Source of the DNA: Brenneria alni
Lineage (GTDB): Bacteria; Pseudomonadota; Gammaproteobacteria; Enterobacterales; Enterobacteriaceae
Direction of reading: 5' to 3'
Length of the DNA stretch: 64,000 bases
Assembly: GCF_003666245.1 (NCBI RefSeq)
Contig: NZ_MJLZ01000003.1
Span: 115,869 to 179,868 of the forward strand
Position 1 is the first letter of the stretch; each line of letters opens with the position of its first letter. Below are positions 10,501 to 22,300 of this stretch, piece by piece. The notes under the pieces are model-generated. The model did no database searches and was not told the origin of the DNA. It saw nothing but the letters and a program-made list of their open reading frames with translations. The position numbers were made by a program, and so were the translations under genes.

Positions 10501-10614
10501 TTTTTTATGGCGAACGTCCTGTTCGCCACCCTCCGGGCCGTCGCAAGCGACGTTAAAAAACGCTCCCGACGTTTTTTTATGGCGAACGTCCTGTTCGCCA
10601 CCCTCCGGGCCGTC
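10501..10614. repeat. Tandem intergenic repeat between degS and degQ (T-tract repeat family)
   Basis: A 42-bp sequence starting TTTTTTATGGCGAAC occurs twice without mismatch, at 10501-10542 and 10573-10614, a 72-bp period. Each copy contains the hairpin GGCGAAC-GTCCT-GTTCGCC. Between them lie CGTCGC-AA-GCGACG and a bidirectional terminator-like hairpin AAAAAACG-CTCCCGA-CGTTTTTT. Related sequences occur at 15121 and, inverted, at 37680. Short frames across it on both strands look non-coding. It fills most of the 236-bp degQ-degS gap. Confidence 0.85.
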
Positions 10615-10656
10615 ATGAGGCGGTGTTTTTTAAAGGTGGAGCACCGCTTTCGGCAT

Positions 10657-12027
10657 TTAACGCAACAGCAGATAAATCGTTTCGTCGCCACGGACAATGT
10701 TTAGCGCCAGAACGGAAGGTTTCGTTTCCAGAATCTTACGCAACTGGGTAATGTTTTCTACCCGCTCACGATTCACGCCGATGATGATATCCCCTTTCTG
10801 CAACCCAATCTGAGCCGCCGGTGAATCTTTGGCGACGTTATCAATTTGTATGCCTTTACTGCCGTCTTTCAACTGGCCGTTGGTCAGGGATGCGCCTTGT
10901 AGCGCAGGGGTCAGGGTTTCCGCGCTGGTGGTAGAGGTGGCGCTGTTATCCAGGACGACGGAGACTTCCTGTTGCTTGCCTTCACGCAGTAAGCCGATTT
11001 TCACGGTTTTACCGGGAGCGGTTGTGCCTATCTTAGCCCGCAACTCGGCAAAACTGCTGATAGGTTTTCCGTCCAGTGAGGTGAGGACATCACCTGCCTT
11101 GATACCCGCTTTTGCTGCGGCGGATTTCGGCAGCACTTCACTGACGAATGCGCCGCGCTGGGCATCAACCTTGAAGGCTTTCGCCATCTCGGACGTCATC
11201 TCACTGCCTTTAATGCCCAGGACACCGCGTTTCACCTCACCAAACTCGACCAATTGCTGGGCCAGGTTTTGCGCCATATTGCTGGGAATGGCAAAGCCGA
11301 TACCGATATTTCCGCCCCCTGGGGCCAGGATAGCGGTATTAATGCCGATCAGTTCACCATTAAGGTTTACTAATGCGCCCCCGGAGTTTCCACGGTTGAT
11401 CGAGGCATCTGTCTGAATGAAATTTTCCAGCCCTTCGAGATTCAGCCCGCTGCGACCCAGCGCCGAGATAATACCGGATGTTGCTGTTTGCCCCAGTCCA
11501 AAGGGATTACCCACGGCAACGGCAAAATCGCCGACGCGCAACTGATCAGAGTCCGCCATTTTAATTTCAACCAGATTTTTGGCATCGATCAACTGGAGCA
11601 AAGCAATATCGCTCTGTTCGTCACGGCCAATCAATTTTGCCTCGTATTCGCGCCCGTCGTTCAGTTGTACGCGAATTTTATCTGCATTATTAATGACGTG
11701 ATTATTGGTTAGGACATAACTTTTTGCGGCGCTGATGATGACGCCAGACCCTAACCCTTCAAAGGGGCGGGAGCTTTGTTTATCTGTTGGAAAGTTGGGG
11801 CCGAAAAAGAACTTAAATTCTTCGGGTACGCGCTGGCGCTGTACCTGTGTGCCCTCGATATGCACGCTGACTACCGCGGGTAAGACTTTTTCCAGCATCG
11901 GCGCCAGACTGGGAAGCTGCTGCCCCTGAACTACCGCAGGCAACGCGGCATTAGCCGCCGGAAACGATAACAGGGTTAAGCTTATGCTCATCGCCAGTGC
12001 ACTAAATAATAAAGATTTTTTCTTCAT
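10657..12027 (-). CDS. degQ: DegQ, periplasmic serine protease/chaperone
   Basis: Periplasmic HtrA-family protease that degrades misfolded envelope proteins. The 456-aa product has a Sec signal (cleavage after AANA, about residue 27), a protease domain with catalytic His110 (TNNHVI), Asp140 (SDIALL) and Ser215 (RGNSGGAL), and two PDZ domains (about 260-350 and 370-456). It lacks the long Q-linker of DegP, and with degS next door it is assigned to DegQ. Length matches E. coli DegQ (455 aa). Confidence 0.95.
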   Translation of the reverse strand: MKKKSLLFSALAMSISLTLLSFPAANAALPAVVQGQQLPSLAPMLEKVLPAVVSVHIEGTQVQRQRVPEEFKFFFGPNFPTDKQSSRPFEGLGSGVIISAAKSYVLTNNHVINNADKIRVQLNDGREYEAKLIGRDEQSDIALLQLIDAKNLVEIKMADSDQLRVGDFAVAVGNPFGLGQTATSGIISALGRSGLNLEGLENFIQTDASINRGNSGGALVNLNGELIGINTAILAPGGGNIGIGFAIPSNMAQNLAQQLVEFGEVKRGVLGIKGSEMTSEMAKAFKVDAQRGAFVSEVLPKSAAAKAGIKAGDVLTSLDGKPISSFAELRAKIGTTAPGKTVKIGLLREGKQQEVSVVLDNSATSTTSAETLTPALQGASLTNGQLKDGSKGIQIDNVAKDSPAAQIGLQKGDIIIGVNRERVENITQLRKILETKPSVLALNIVRGDETIYLLLR

Positions 12028-12196
12028 TGTTGATTAACTCTCTCACGACCTGCGGATGAATAAAATGATGATATATAAACTTAAACACATGGTGAAGAGT
12101 CAGACTGGCAATCAGTGTGTAAAGTTCACTGGTGTTTCGTCAGTAGATTGTAACTATAGCTTACGCAGCCGACTTTTATGGGAAGGAACAACACGG

Positions 12197-12224
12197 AAAA
12201 CGTGAGGCCGGATTATGCCTCACG
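12197..12224 (-). terminator. Probable zapG terminator
   Basis: CGTGAGGC (12201-12208) pairs with GCCTCACG (12217-12224) around an 8-nt loop. On the minus strand the stem is followed by TTTTCC (12200-12195). It lies 14 nt beyond the zapG stop. Confidence 0.65.
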
Positions 12225-12237
12225 CAATAAGCAGTAT

Positions 12238-12642
12238 TTATTTGCGGATCGGTTTCTCGCCACGCAGCAGGCCGGATGCGCCATCAGAGTAGTCTCGCGG
12301 CGGCATATCAACCGGAGCCTGATCGTTATCCGATTCGGCTTCCGTTAAGCGGTATTTAAACGGATTATCCTGACCGGGAACATCGGGCAGTAAGCTACTG
12401 GAGCTTTTTGCCATATGCTGGTAAAGCTGACGGTAATCACTCGCCATGTTGTCCAGTAACTCCGCGCTACGGGCAAAGTGCCCGACCAGCTCATGACGAT
12501 ACTCGTCCAGTTCTGCTTTGCTTTTCTCCAGTTCTTGCTGTAATACCTGTTGTTGCCGCAGTTTACGATTGCCAAAACGCATGGCGACAGCACCAATGAT
12601 AATACCGACGACTAAACCAATCAGCGCATACTCCCAGGTCAT
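12238..12642 (-). CDS. zapG: ZapG (YhcB), inner-membrane cell-envelope/division factor
   Basis: A 134-aa single-pass inner-membrane protein (DUF1043), formerly YhcB, linked to cell division and envelope synthesis. It starts MTWEYALIGLVVGIIIGAVA (membrane helix about 5-22). A coiled coil follows (about 28-85, many Gln/Glu/Leu), containing the conserved HFARSAELLDNMASDYRQLY and HMAKSSSSLLP. The tail is disordered. It is divergent from zapE across a 221-bp gap. Confidence 0.93.
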   Translation of the reverse strand: MTWEYALIGLVVGIIIGAVAMRFGNRKLRQQQVLQQELEKSKAELDEYRHELVGHFARSAELLDNMASDYRQLYQHMAKSSSSLLPDVPGQDNPFKYRLTEAESDNDQAPVDMPPRDYSDGASGLLRGEKPIRK

Positions 12643-12863
12643 AATGACTCCTATTTTGACTTCGTTGTTCCGTAGAGTTTTTCACTTAATAATAGTCACT
12701 ATAACCGCTAACCTTGTCTTAGTGGAATCCTGAAGCGTGATGACTTCGGGGCATGTTGACTCATATCTGGCATCAAGGTAGTTAACTGCTACGATTACGG
12801 CTCATATCGACGACAACGCGCAGCAAAACACCATTAAATTTTTTCTCAGGGATTGCGATCATT

Positions 12864-13994
12864 ATGCAGCAAACAACACCGTTGGCGCTTTACCAACAAG
12901 CATTGTCAGCCGGGGATTATCAAGCTGACGACGTACAGCATCAAACCGTGACGCGGTTAGAAACTATCCATCAGGCATTATACGAGCGCACGGCGCATTC
13001 CACCGATGTTTCGGCAGGGAGGTTGGGGAAGTGGCGATCGTGGCTGGGGTTAAGTAATAAAAGTATATCGGTTCCCGTTCAGGGTCTATACATGTGGGGC
13101 GGTGTGGGACGCGGCAAAACCTGGCTGATGGATCTGTTTTTCCACAGTCTGCCAACTGAACGAAAATTACGGCTGCACTTTCATCGTTTTATGCTGCGGG
13201 TGCATGAGGAACTGAACCAGCTACAGGGGCAGGAAAACCCATTGGAAAAGGTCGCCGATGGGTTTAAAGCCGAAACGGATGTGCTGTGTTTTGATGAATT
13301 TTTTGTCGCTGACATTACGGATGCCATGCTGTTGGCCGAGCTGCTGCGTGCGCTGTTTTCCCGTGGAATTACGCTGGTGGCGACGTCTAACATTTCGCCG
13401 GACGAACTATATCGTAACGGCCTACAGCGGGCGCGTTTTCTACCCGCGATTGAACTGATTAAGCAGCATTGTGACGTGTGCAATGTCGATGCAGGTATTG
13501 ATTATCGTTTACGCACACTGACGCAGGCTCATCTTTATCTGACCCCGCTTAACGCACAGACTGAAGCGGCGATGCGGCAGATGTTTACCCGTTTGTCGGG
13601 GCAGCAATGGGCGACGCCGGGGCCGATCCTTGAGATAAATCACCACCCATTGCCAACGCTCGGTGCGAGTGAAGGCGTGCTTGCCATCGATTTTTCTACG
13701 CTGTGTACGCAAGCGCGCAGTCAGAATGATTACATTGCACTTTCCCGTCTTTACCACAGCGTGTTGCTACACAATGTTACGGTCATGGGAAGCGCAGAGG
13801 AGAACACCGCCCGTCGTTTTCTGGCGTTGATCGATGAGTTTTACGAGCGCCGGATTAAACTGATTATCTCTGCGCAAGTACCTATGCTTGAGATTTATCA
13901 GGGAGAGCACCTGAAGTTTGAATACCAGCGTTGTTTATCACGTCTACAGGAGATGCAGAGCGAGGAGTATTTACTCCAGCCGCATTTAGTGTAA
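12864..13994 (+). CDS. zapE: ZapE, division-associated AAA ATPase
   Basis: P-loop ATPase (AFG1/YhcM family) that acts on FtsZ rings during late division. The 376-aa protein has Walker A GGVGRGKTWLMDLF (about residues 77-90), Walker B DVLCFDEFFVADITDAM (about 138-154), sensor region LVATSNISPDELY and a C-terminal domain ending SEEYLLQPHLV. Length matches E. coli (375 aa). It is upstream of and co-oriented with rplM but separated by 233 bp that hold a separate promoter. Confidence 0.95.
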   Translation: MQQTTPLALYQQALSAGDYQADDVQHQTVTRLETIHQALYERTAHSTDVSAGRLGKWRSWLGLSNKSISVPVQGLYMWGGVGRGKTWLMDLFFHSLPTERKLRLHFHRFMLRVHEELNQLQGQENPLEKVADGFKAETDVLCFDEFFVADITDAMLLAELLRALFSRGITLVATSNISPDELYRNGLQRARFLPAIELIKQHCDVCNVDAGIDYRLRTLTQAHLYLTPLNAQTEAAMRQMFTRLSGQQWATPGPILEINHHPLPTLGASEGVLAIDFSTLCTQARSQNDYIALSRLYHSVLLHNVTVMGSAEENTARRFLALIDEFYERRIKLIISAQVPMLEIYQGEHLKFEYQRCLSRLQEMQSEEYLLQPHLV

Positions 13995-14031
13995 AAAATA
14001 GCGGCTTTTCTGGCCTGGCTAAGAAAAAAGG

Positions 14032-14060
14032 TCGATCTTTAGTAGCGACTTCTCTATAAT
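14032..14060 (+). promoter_or_regulatory. Probable rplM-rpsI promoter
   Basis: A consensus -10 box TATAAT lies at 14055-14060, with a weak -35-like TCGATC at 14032-14037 (17-bp spacing). A roughly 160-nt leader follows before the rplM ATG at 14228. In E. coli this operon is repressed by L13 acting on its own mRNA leader. The leader here has T/A-rich and GC-rich blocks, but I did not derive a specific operator fold. Confidence 0.6.
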
Positions 14061-14209
14061 CCTGCGACCCCACGTTACAACAAAGTTTTTTTCCCAAAAA
14101 CTTTATAGTGCCGGCAATGGCTATTCGAAGGGGTAGGTTTGCTGGACTTGATGGTCGTGTGAGCCTCAACTGTTTTTGAGCGTTTGGGTGTTCACCTGCG
14201 TGTAACTAA

Positions 14210-14656
<447 letters not shown>

Positions 14657-14668
14657 TCGGGATTATAG

Positions 14669-15064
<396 letters not shown>

Positions 15065-15097
15065 TTTCCTTGCTGCTTTGCAGCGGAATCAATGCGG

Positions 15098-15126
15098 AAA
15101 ACCCGGTGCTCGTCACCGGGTTTTTT
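15098..15126 (+). terminator. Intrinsic terminator after rpsI
   Basis: AACCCGGTG and CACCGGGTT form a 9-bp GC-rich stem around a CTCGT loop, followed by a T-tract to 15126. It lies about 35 nt after the rpsI stop. A family-2 intergenic repeat begins directly at its T-tract. Confidence 0.9.
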
Positions 15127-15252
15127 ATGGCGGGCTATCCTGTCCGCCACCTTACGGGCCGTCATGGTATGCCGTTGAAAGACGCTCCAGCCCGCTATCC
15201 TTCGGATCGTCGATTTACGACGTTAAAAATTTTCCCCGGAAATTTTTTCTGT
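15121..15252 (+). repeat. T-tract intergenic repeat (family 2), single copy
   Basis: Starts TTTTTTATGGCGGGCTATCC inside the rpsI terminator tail and continues with a hairpin arm pair GGCGG/CCGCC, CACC-TTACGGGCCGTC and CGACGTTAAAAA. It ends in a second A/T-flanked hairpin around CCCC (about 15225-15250), whose 3' side is again a T-run. It shares its order of parts with 10501-10614 and, inverted, with 37680-37768. The rest of the 423-bp rpsI-sspA gap (15253-15487) should hold the sspA promoter; I see nothing else there. Confidence 0.75.
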
Positions 15253-15487
15253 CCAAAAGACTATTTTTGTTGAAATAATAATCTTTATTTTCTGGATGTT
15301 AACGATGAAATTGCGCGTACATCCCCACAAAACGAACAAAATCTGATAAACTATTTGCCAATTTTATGCCTGTTTTCCAGCAAGTCGCTTTTCCCGATAT
15401 CGGGTGACAAAAACGCAGAATATGGGTTCGCAGGATAATAGCAGATCGGTTATTCGCCGTATTTTCTCGATAAACTTGGAGGTTTTC

Positions 15488-16129
15488 ATGGCTGTCGCTG
15501 CCAACAAACGTTCGGTAATGACGCTGTTTTCTGGTCCGTCCGACATTTTTAGCCATCAGGTCCGCATTGTACTGGCGGAAAAAGGTGTGAGTGTCGAGAT
15601 TGAGCAGGTGGACATGGATAATCTGCCGCAGGATCTTATTGATCTCAATCCTTATGGTTCAGTTCCGACGCTAGTTGACAGGGAACTGACGCTCTATGAA
15701 TCTCGTATTATCATGGAGTATCTGGATGAACGTTTTCCTCATCCGCCACTTATGCCTGTGTATCCGGTGGCGCGTGGTAATAGTCGTCTGATGATGCACC
15801 GTATTGAAAACGACTGGTACTCTCTGCTAAAGAGAATCATGCAGGGCAGTGCTCAGGAAGCGGATAGCGCTCGTAAACAACTGCGTGAAGAGCTGTTGGC
15901 GATTGCCCCCGTCTTCAACGAAGCGCCCTACTTTATGAGCGAAGAGTTCAGCCTGGTAGATTGTTATCTGGCCCCTCTGTTATGGCGTTTGCCGCAGTTA
16001 GGGATTGAATTAAGCGGTTCTGGTGCGAAAGAATTGAAAGGCTACATGACACGCGTATTTGAGCGTGACGCGTTCCTGGCTTCCCTGACGGAAACCGAAC
16101 GTGAAATGCGTTTGCAAACCAGAGGTTAA
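15488..16129 (+). CDS. sspA: SspA, stringent starvation protein A
   Basis: RNA-polymerase-associated protein with a glutathione-S-transferase fold. In relatives it represses H-NS accumulation and helps stationary-phase acid tolerance, and it is a phage P1 late-gene co-activator. The 213-aa product starts MAVAANKRSVMTLFSGPSD, with the thioredoxin-like half to about residue 90 and the helical half after it. The PHP surface pocket (RFPHPPLMPVYP) is present. The ATG at 15488, with GGAGG 5 nt upstream, replaces a longer open frame that starts at 15404. Confidence 0.96.
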   Translation: MAVAANKRSVMTLFSGPSDIFSHQVRIVLAEKGVSVEIEQVDMDNLPQDLIDLNPYGSVPTLVDRELTLYESRIIMEYLDERFPHPPLMPVYPVARGNSRLMMHRIENDWYSLLKRIMQGSAQEADSARKQLREELLAIAPVFNEAPYFMSEEFSLVDCYLAPLLWRLPQLGIELSGSGAKELKGYMTRVFERDAFLASLTETEREMRLQTRG

Positions 16130-16134
16130 ACAAC

Positions 16135-16635
16135 ATGGCGTTGTCTCAACTGTCTCCGCGTCGTCCGTATTTATTACGGGCCTTTTATGACTGGTTACTG
16201 GATAACCAATTGACGCCTCATCTGGTGGTCGATATCACTCTGCCGGATGTCATGGTGCCGATGGAGTTTGCCCGCGACGGGCAGATTGTGCTGAATATCG
16301 CCCCCCGTGCTGTTGGTGGCCTTGAGTTAGCTGATGACAGCGTTCGTTTTAACGCCCGCTTTGGCGGCGTACCACGCCAGGTTTATGTTCCTATGGCGGC
16401 AGTGTTGGCTATTTACGCCCGTGAAAATGGTGCTGGCACGATGTTTGAGCCGGAACCTGCTTATGAGTCAGCGCGGGAATTTGAAGATTTTCAGGATGAA
16501 AATGTCACATCCAACACGGTGATGTCGATTGTCGATAATAATCCGCCAGTCGTGACGGATGAAGACGCTAATCCTGATGACGATCCGCCGCAGCCTCCCA
16601 AGGGGGGAAGACCCTCATTACGGGTCGTTAAATAA
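16135..16635 (+). CDS. sspB: SspB, ClpXP adaptor
   Basis: Adaptor that delivers ssrA-tagged peptides and RseA fragments to ClpXP. The 166-aa product has a folded peptide-binding domain (about 5-115; LSPRRPYLLRAFYDWLLDNQ, then FNARFGG and AIYARENGAGTMFEPE). A disordered acidic linker follows, then the ClpX-binding tail RPSLRVVK. It lies 5 nt after sspA. With degS upstream in the window, two players of the RseA proteolysis pathway are encoded here. Confidence 0.96.
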   Translation: MALSQLSPRRPYLLRAFYDWLLDNQLTPHLVVDITLPDVMVPMEFARDGQIVLNIAPRAVGGLELADDSVRFNARFGGVPRQVYVPMAAVLAIYARENGAGTMFEPEPAYESAREFEDFQDENVTSNTVMSIVDNNPPVVTDEDANPDDDPPQPPKGGRPSLRVVK

Positions 16636-16654
16636 ATTATCACACTTGTATGAG

Positions 16655-16830
16655 GGCACAATTTATTGTGCCTTGAGGTTGCTGACAAAGTCGCTTGTAA
16701 GCCTGAGATACACGGGCCTAGCGTACCGAGGGGCGCTCCGGCGGCTTACGCCGCTTCGACCCCTCAGCGCGCTCTCCCTAATAAGGAACTTTGTCAATGG
16801 TCTGAAGGCACAATCTATTGTGCCTTTTTT
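16655..16830 (+). repeat. Palindromic element copy 1, nested in a duplicated terminator (after sspB)
   Basis: The hairpin GGCACAAT-TT-ATTGTGCC (16655-16672) recurs as GGCACAAT-CT-ATTGTGCC (16807-16824), followed by TTTTTT. Between them is a 114-bp core (16683-16796) with terminal inverted repeats TGACAAAG/CTTTGTCA. The core has a central GC-rich imperfect palindrome whose inner stem is GCGGC/GCCGC. Only the right hairpin has a T-tract and can act as the sspB terminator. Copies 2 (35533) and 3 (37800) share the core. Open frames across it (for example 16559-16834) are judged spurious. Confidence 0.9.
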
Positions 16831-16914
16831 ATAGGCGTGATGAGAGGCTATACGCGGGCTTCGGTGCAATGGGATGAATACGGAGGGGGCATCAAGCGCT
16901 TTCTTTGAGGTAAT

Positions 16915-16937
16915 AACCGGGCCTCTGATGCCCGGTT
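16915..16937 (-). terminator. Probable budC terminator hairpin
   Basis: AACCGGGC (16915-16922) pairs with GCCCGGTT (16930-16937), an 8-bp stem with a 7-nt loop, 26 nt beyond the budC stop. The minus-strand tail is ATTACC, so the U-tract is poor. Confidence 0.5.
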
Positions 16938-16962
16938 GTGGGTAGGGTATGTCGTTAAGCGA

Positions 16963-17841
<879 letters not shown>

Positions 17842-17861
17842 TTATCAGGAGCGAACGATAT

Positions 17862-17887
17862 GCCTGGACCGAAACGGCGGTCCAGGC
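17862..17887 (-). terminator. Probable gltBD terminator hairpin
   Basis: GCCTGGACCG (17862-17871) pairs perfectly with CGGTCCAGGC (17878-17887), a 10-bp stem, 9 nt beyond the gltD stop. There is no clean U-tract, so it may instead mark a processing or attenuation site. Confidence 0.55.
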
Positions 17888-17895
17888 GGAGGGGA

Positions 17896-19323
<1,428 letters not shown>

Positions 19324-22300
19324 TTACTGCGCCTGAACCCGCAGCTCGGCTGCGGAACGACTACGGTGACCCAACAATGCCTTCACATCACTTGACTTTG
19401 GTTTCACCAGAGCGAATTTGAATGCCCATGCCTGCCAGTTGGCGAGGATCTCCTCGCCACGCTGCGAACCGGTATGTTGTACATGCTCGGTAATCAGACC
19501 GCGCAAATGTTCTTCATGAATAGCCAGTTGTTCTACATCCAGCACTTCTACCAGCTCAGGGTTAACGCGTTTGCGAAATTCGCCATCTTCGTCCAGAACG
19601 TAAGCGAAACCACCCGTCATCCCCGCGCCAAAGTTGACGCCGGTGCGACCCAGTACACAAACGATACCGCCTGTCATATATTCACAGCCGTTATCACCGA
19701 TGCCTTCTACCACGGTGATGGCGCCGGAGTTACGCACGGCGAAACGTTCGCCTGCGCGGCCTGCTGCAAATAGCTTGCCGCCGGTGGCGCCATACAGGCA
19801 GGTGTTGCCAATGATGCTGGCCTCATGGCTGCGGAACGCGGAACCTACTGGAGGACGAATGGAAATGCTGCCGCCAGCCATGCCTTTACCGACATAGTCA
19901 TTGGCATCGCCGGTCAGCGCCAGTTCGACGCCGCCCGCATTCCAGACGCCAAAGCTCTGCCCGGCAGTACCGGAGAAGTAGGCTTTAATCGGATCGCTCG
20001 CCAGCCCCTGATCGCCATACTGTGCAGCAATCGCGCCAGATAGGGTGGCGCCGACGGAGCGGTCAGTGTTGCGGATATCAAAGTAGAGCGCTTTACTCTG
20101 CTTCGCCTCCACATAAGGCTGCGCCTGCGCCAGAAGTTCTCTGTTCAGCAGCCCTTTATCAAACGATGGGTTGCTTTCTGTGCAGTACAACGCTTTGCCC
20201 GGATGAGGTTGCGCCGTATGCAGCAGCGGCGACAGATCCAGTTTGTTTTGCTTGGCGGTGAAACCATCCAGCTCAATCAGCAGGTCGGTGCGGCCAATCA
20301 AATCCACCAGTCGGGTAACACCCAGTTCCGCCATCAGCATACGGGTTTCGTGCGCGATAAACTGGAAATAATTGGTCACGCGTTCCGGCAGGCCGTGATA
20401 GTGATCGCGGCGCAGCTTTTCATCCTGGGTGGCGACCCCGGTGGCACAGTTATTCAGGTGACAGATACGCAGGTATTTGCAGCCTAGCGCCACCATCGGG
20501 CCAGTACCGAAACCGAAACTTTCCGCACCCAGAATCGCCGCCTTGATGATGTCCAGCCCGGTTTTCAGGCCGCCATCCACCTGTAAGCGGATTTTGTGGC
20601 GCAGACCGTTGGCCACCAGCGCCTGCTGGGTTTCCACCAGGCCCAATTCCCACGGACAGCCCGCGTATTTCACCGATGTCAGCGGGCTGGCGCCCGTGCC
20701 GCCATCGTAACCGGCAATGGTGATCAGGTCAGCATAGGCTTTCGCCACACCGGTAGCGATGGTGCCGACACCAGGCTCGGAAACCAGTTTGACCGAGATC
20801 ATGGCTTTCGGGTTAATTTGTTTCAGATCGAAAATCAACTGCGCCAGATCTTCGATTGAATAAATATCATGGTGCGGCGGCGGCGAAATTAATGTTACGC
20901 CCGGTACTGAGTAACGCAGTCTGGCAATATAAGGCGTAACTTTATCGCCGGGTAGCTGCCCCCCTTCTCCGGGCTTGGCGCCCTGCGCCACTTTGATCTG
21001 AATGACGTCAGCGTTGACCAGATAGGCTGGCGTTACGCCGAAGCGGCCAGAGGCCACCTGTTTGATCCGGGAAACCTTGTTGGTGCCGTAACGCGCCGGA
21101 TCTTCCCCGCCTTCGCCGGAGTTTGAGAAACCACCCAGGCTGTTCATGGCTTCAGCCAGTGATTCATGCGCTTCAGGGCTGAGTGCGCCAATTGACATCG
21201 CCGCGGTATCAAAGCGCTTGAACATCTCTGTTACCGGCTCGACATCGTCGATAGAAATGGCGCTGCCTTCCTGCGGCTTCAATGCCAGCAGATCGCGTAA
21301 GGTCGCTGCCGGACGGTTATTGACCAGTTTGGCATATTGCTGGTAATCGCTGTATTCGCCGCTTTTAACCGCAGTCTGCAAGGTGGTGACCACATCAGGG
21401 TTGTAGGCGTGGTATTCGCCGCCGTGGACGAATTTCAGCAGCCCGCCTTGATCCAGCGTTTTACGTTTCAGCCAGGCGCGTTTGGAGAGGTTCAGCAAAT
21501 CCTGTTCGAAATCGCTGAAACTGGCCCCGCCGATACGGCTGACTACACCCAGGAAGCACTGTGAAGCAACATCTTTATGCAGACCGACAGCTTCAAATAG
21601 TTTGGCGCAGCGATAAGAGGCGACGGTGGATATGCCCATTTTGGACATGATCTTATACAGCCCCTTGTTGATGCCGTTACGGTAGTTCAGCATCACCGTG
21701 CGATAGGGTTTTTCAATGGTGTGGTTGTCTACCATCCGCGCCAGTGTTTCGTAGGCGAGGTAAGGGTAAATCGCCGTGGCGCCGAAGCCGAGCAGCACCG
21801 CAAAGTGGTGCGGATCGCGTGCACTGGCGGTTTCAACAATGAGGTTGGCATCGCAACGCAGGCTTTTCTCAACCAGACGGCGTTGAATCGCGCCAACGGC
21901 CATCGGTGCCGGCACCGGCAGGCGTTTCGCGGAGATCTCACGGTCGGAAAGCACCAGCAGCACTGCACCATCACGAACTTTATGTTCAGCTTCATCGCAC
22001 AGTTTGTCGATGGTCTGTTGCAGCGTTTGCTGTTGCGGTTCGAATGTCAGATCCAGAATATCGGCGCGGTAGTGTTGCTGATCTTGCGAGATCAACTGCT
22101 TGAAATCGGAATACAGCAGAATGGGAGACTTAAAGCTCAGGCGGTGGGCCTGGCCTTCCGCTTCACAGAAGACGTTCATTTCCCGGCCGATGCAGGTTGC
22201 CAGCGACATAACATGTGCTTCACGCAGTGGATCGATGGGCGGGTTGGTCACCTGGGCGAACTGTTGCCGGAAATAGTCATAAATAATGCGCGGACGACTG

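Noticed and set aside
10501..10614. CRISPR-like tandem repeat
   Set aside because: Only two units, with a non-spacer-like unique segment that is itself palindromic, and no cas genes.
10410..10704. Open frames on both strands across the degQ-degS gap (95 and 65 aa) with internal repeats
   Set aside because: They are translations of the 72-bp intergenic repeat, have no RBS and occur on both strands.
16559..16908. Several overlapping frames containing GALRRLTPLR-like peptides
   Set aside because: Same peptide arises at 37676-37903 from the palindromic element; it reflects the repeat, not a gene.
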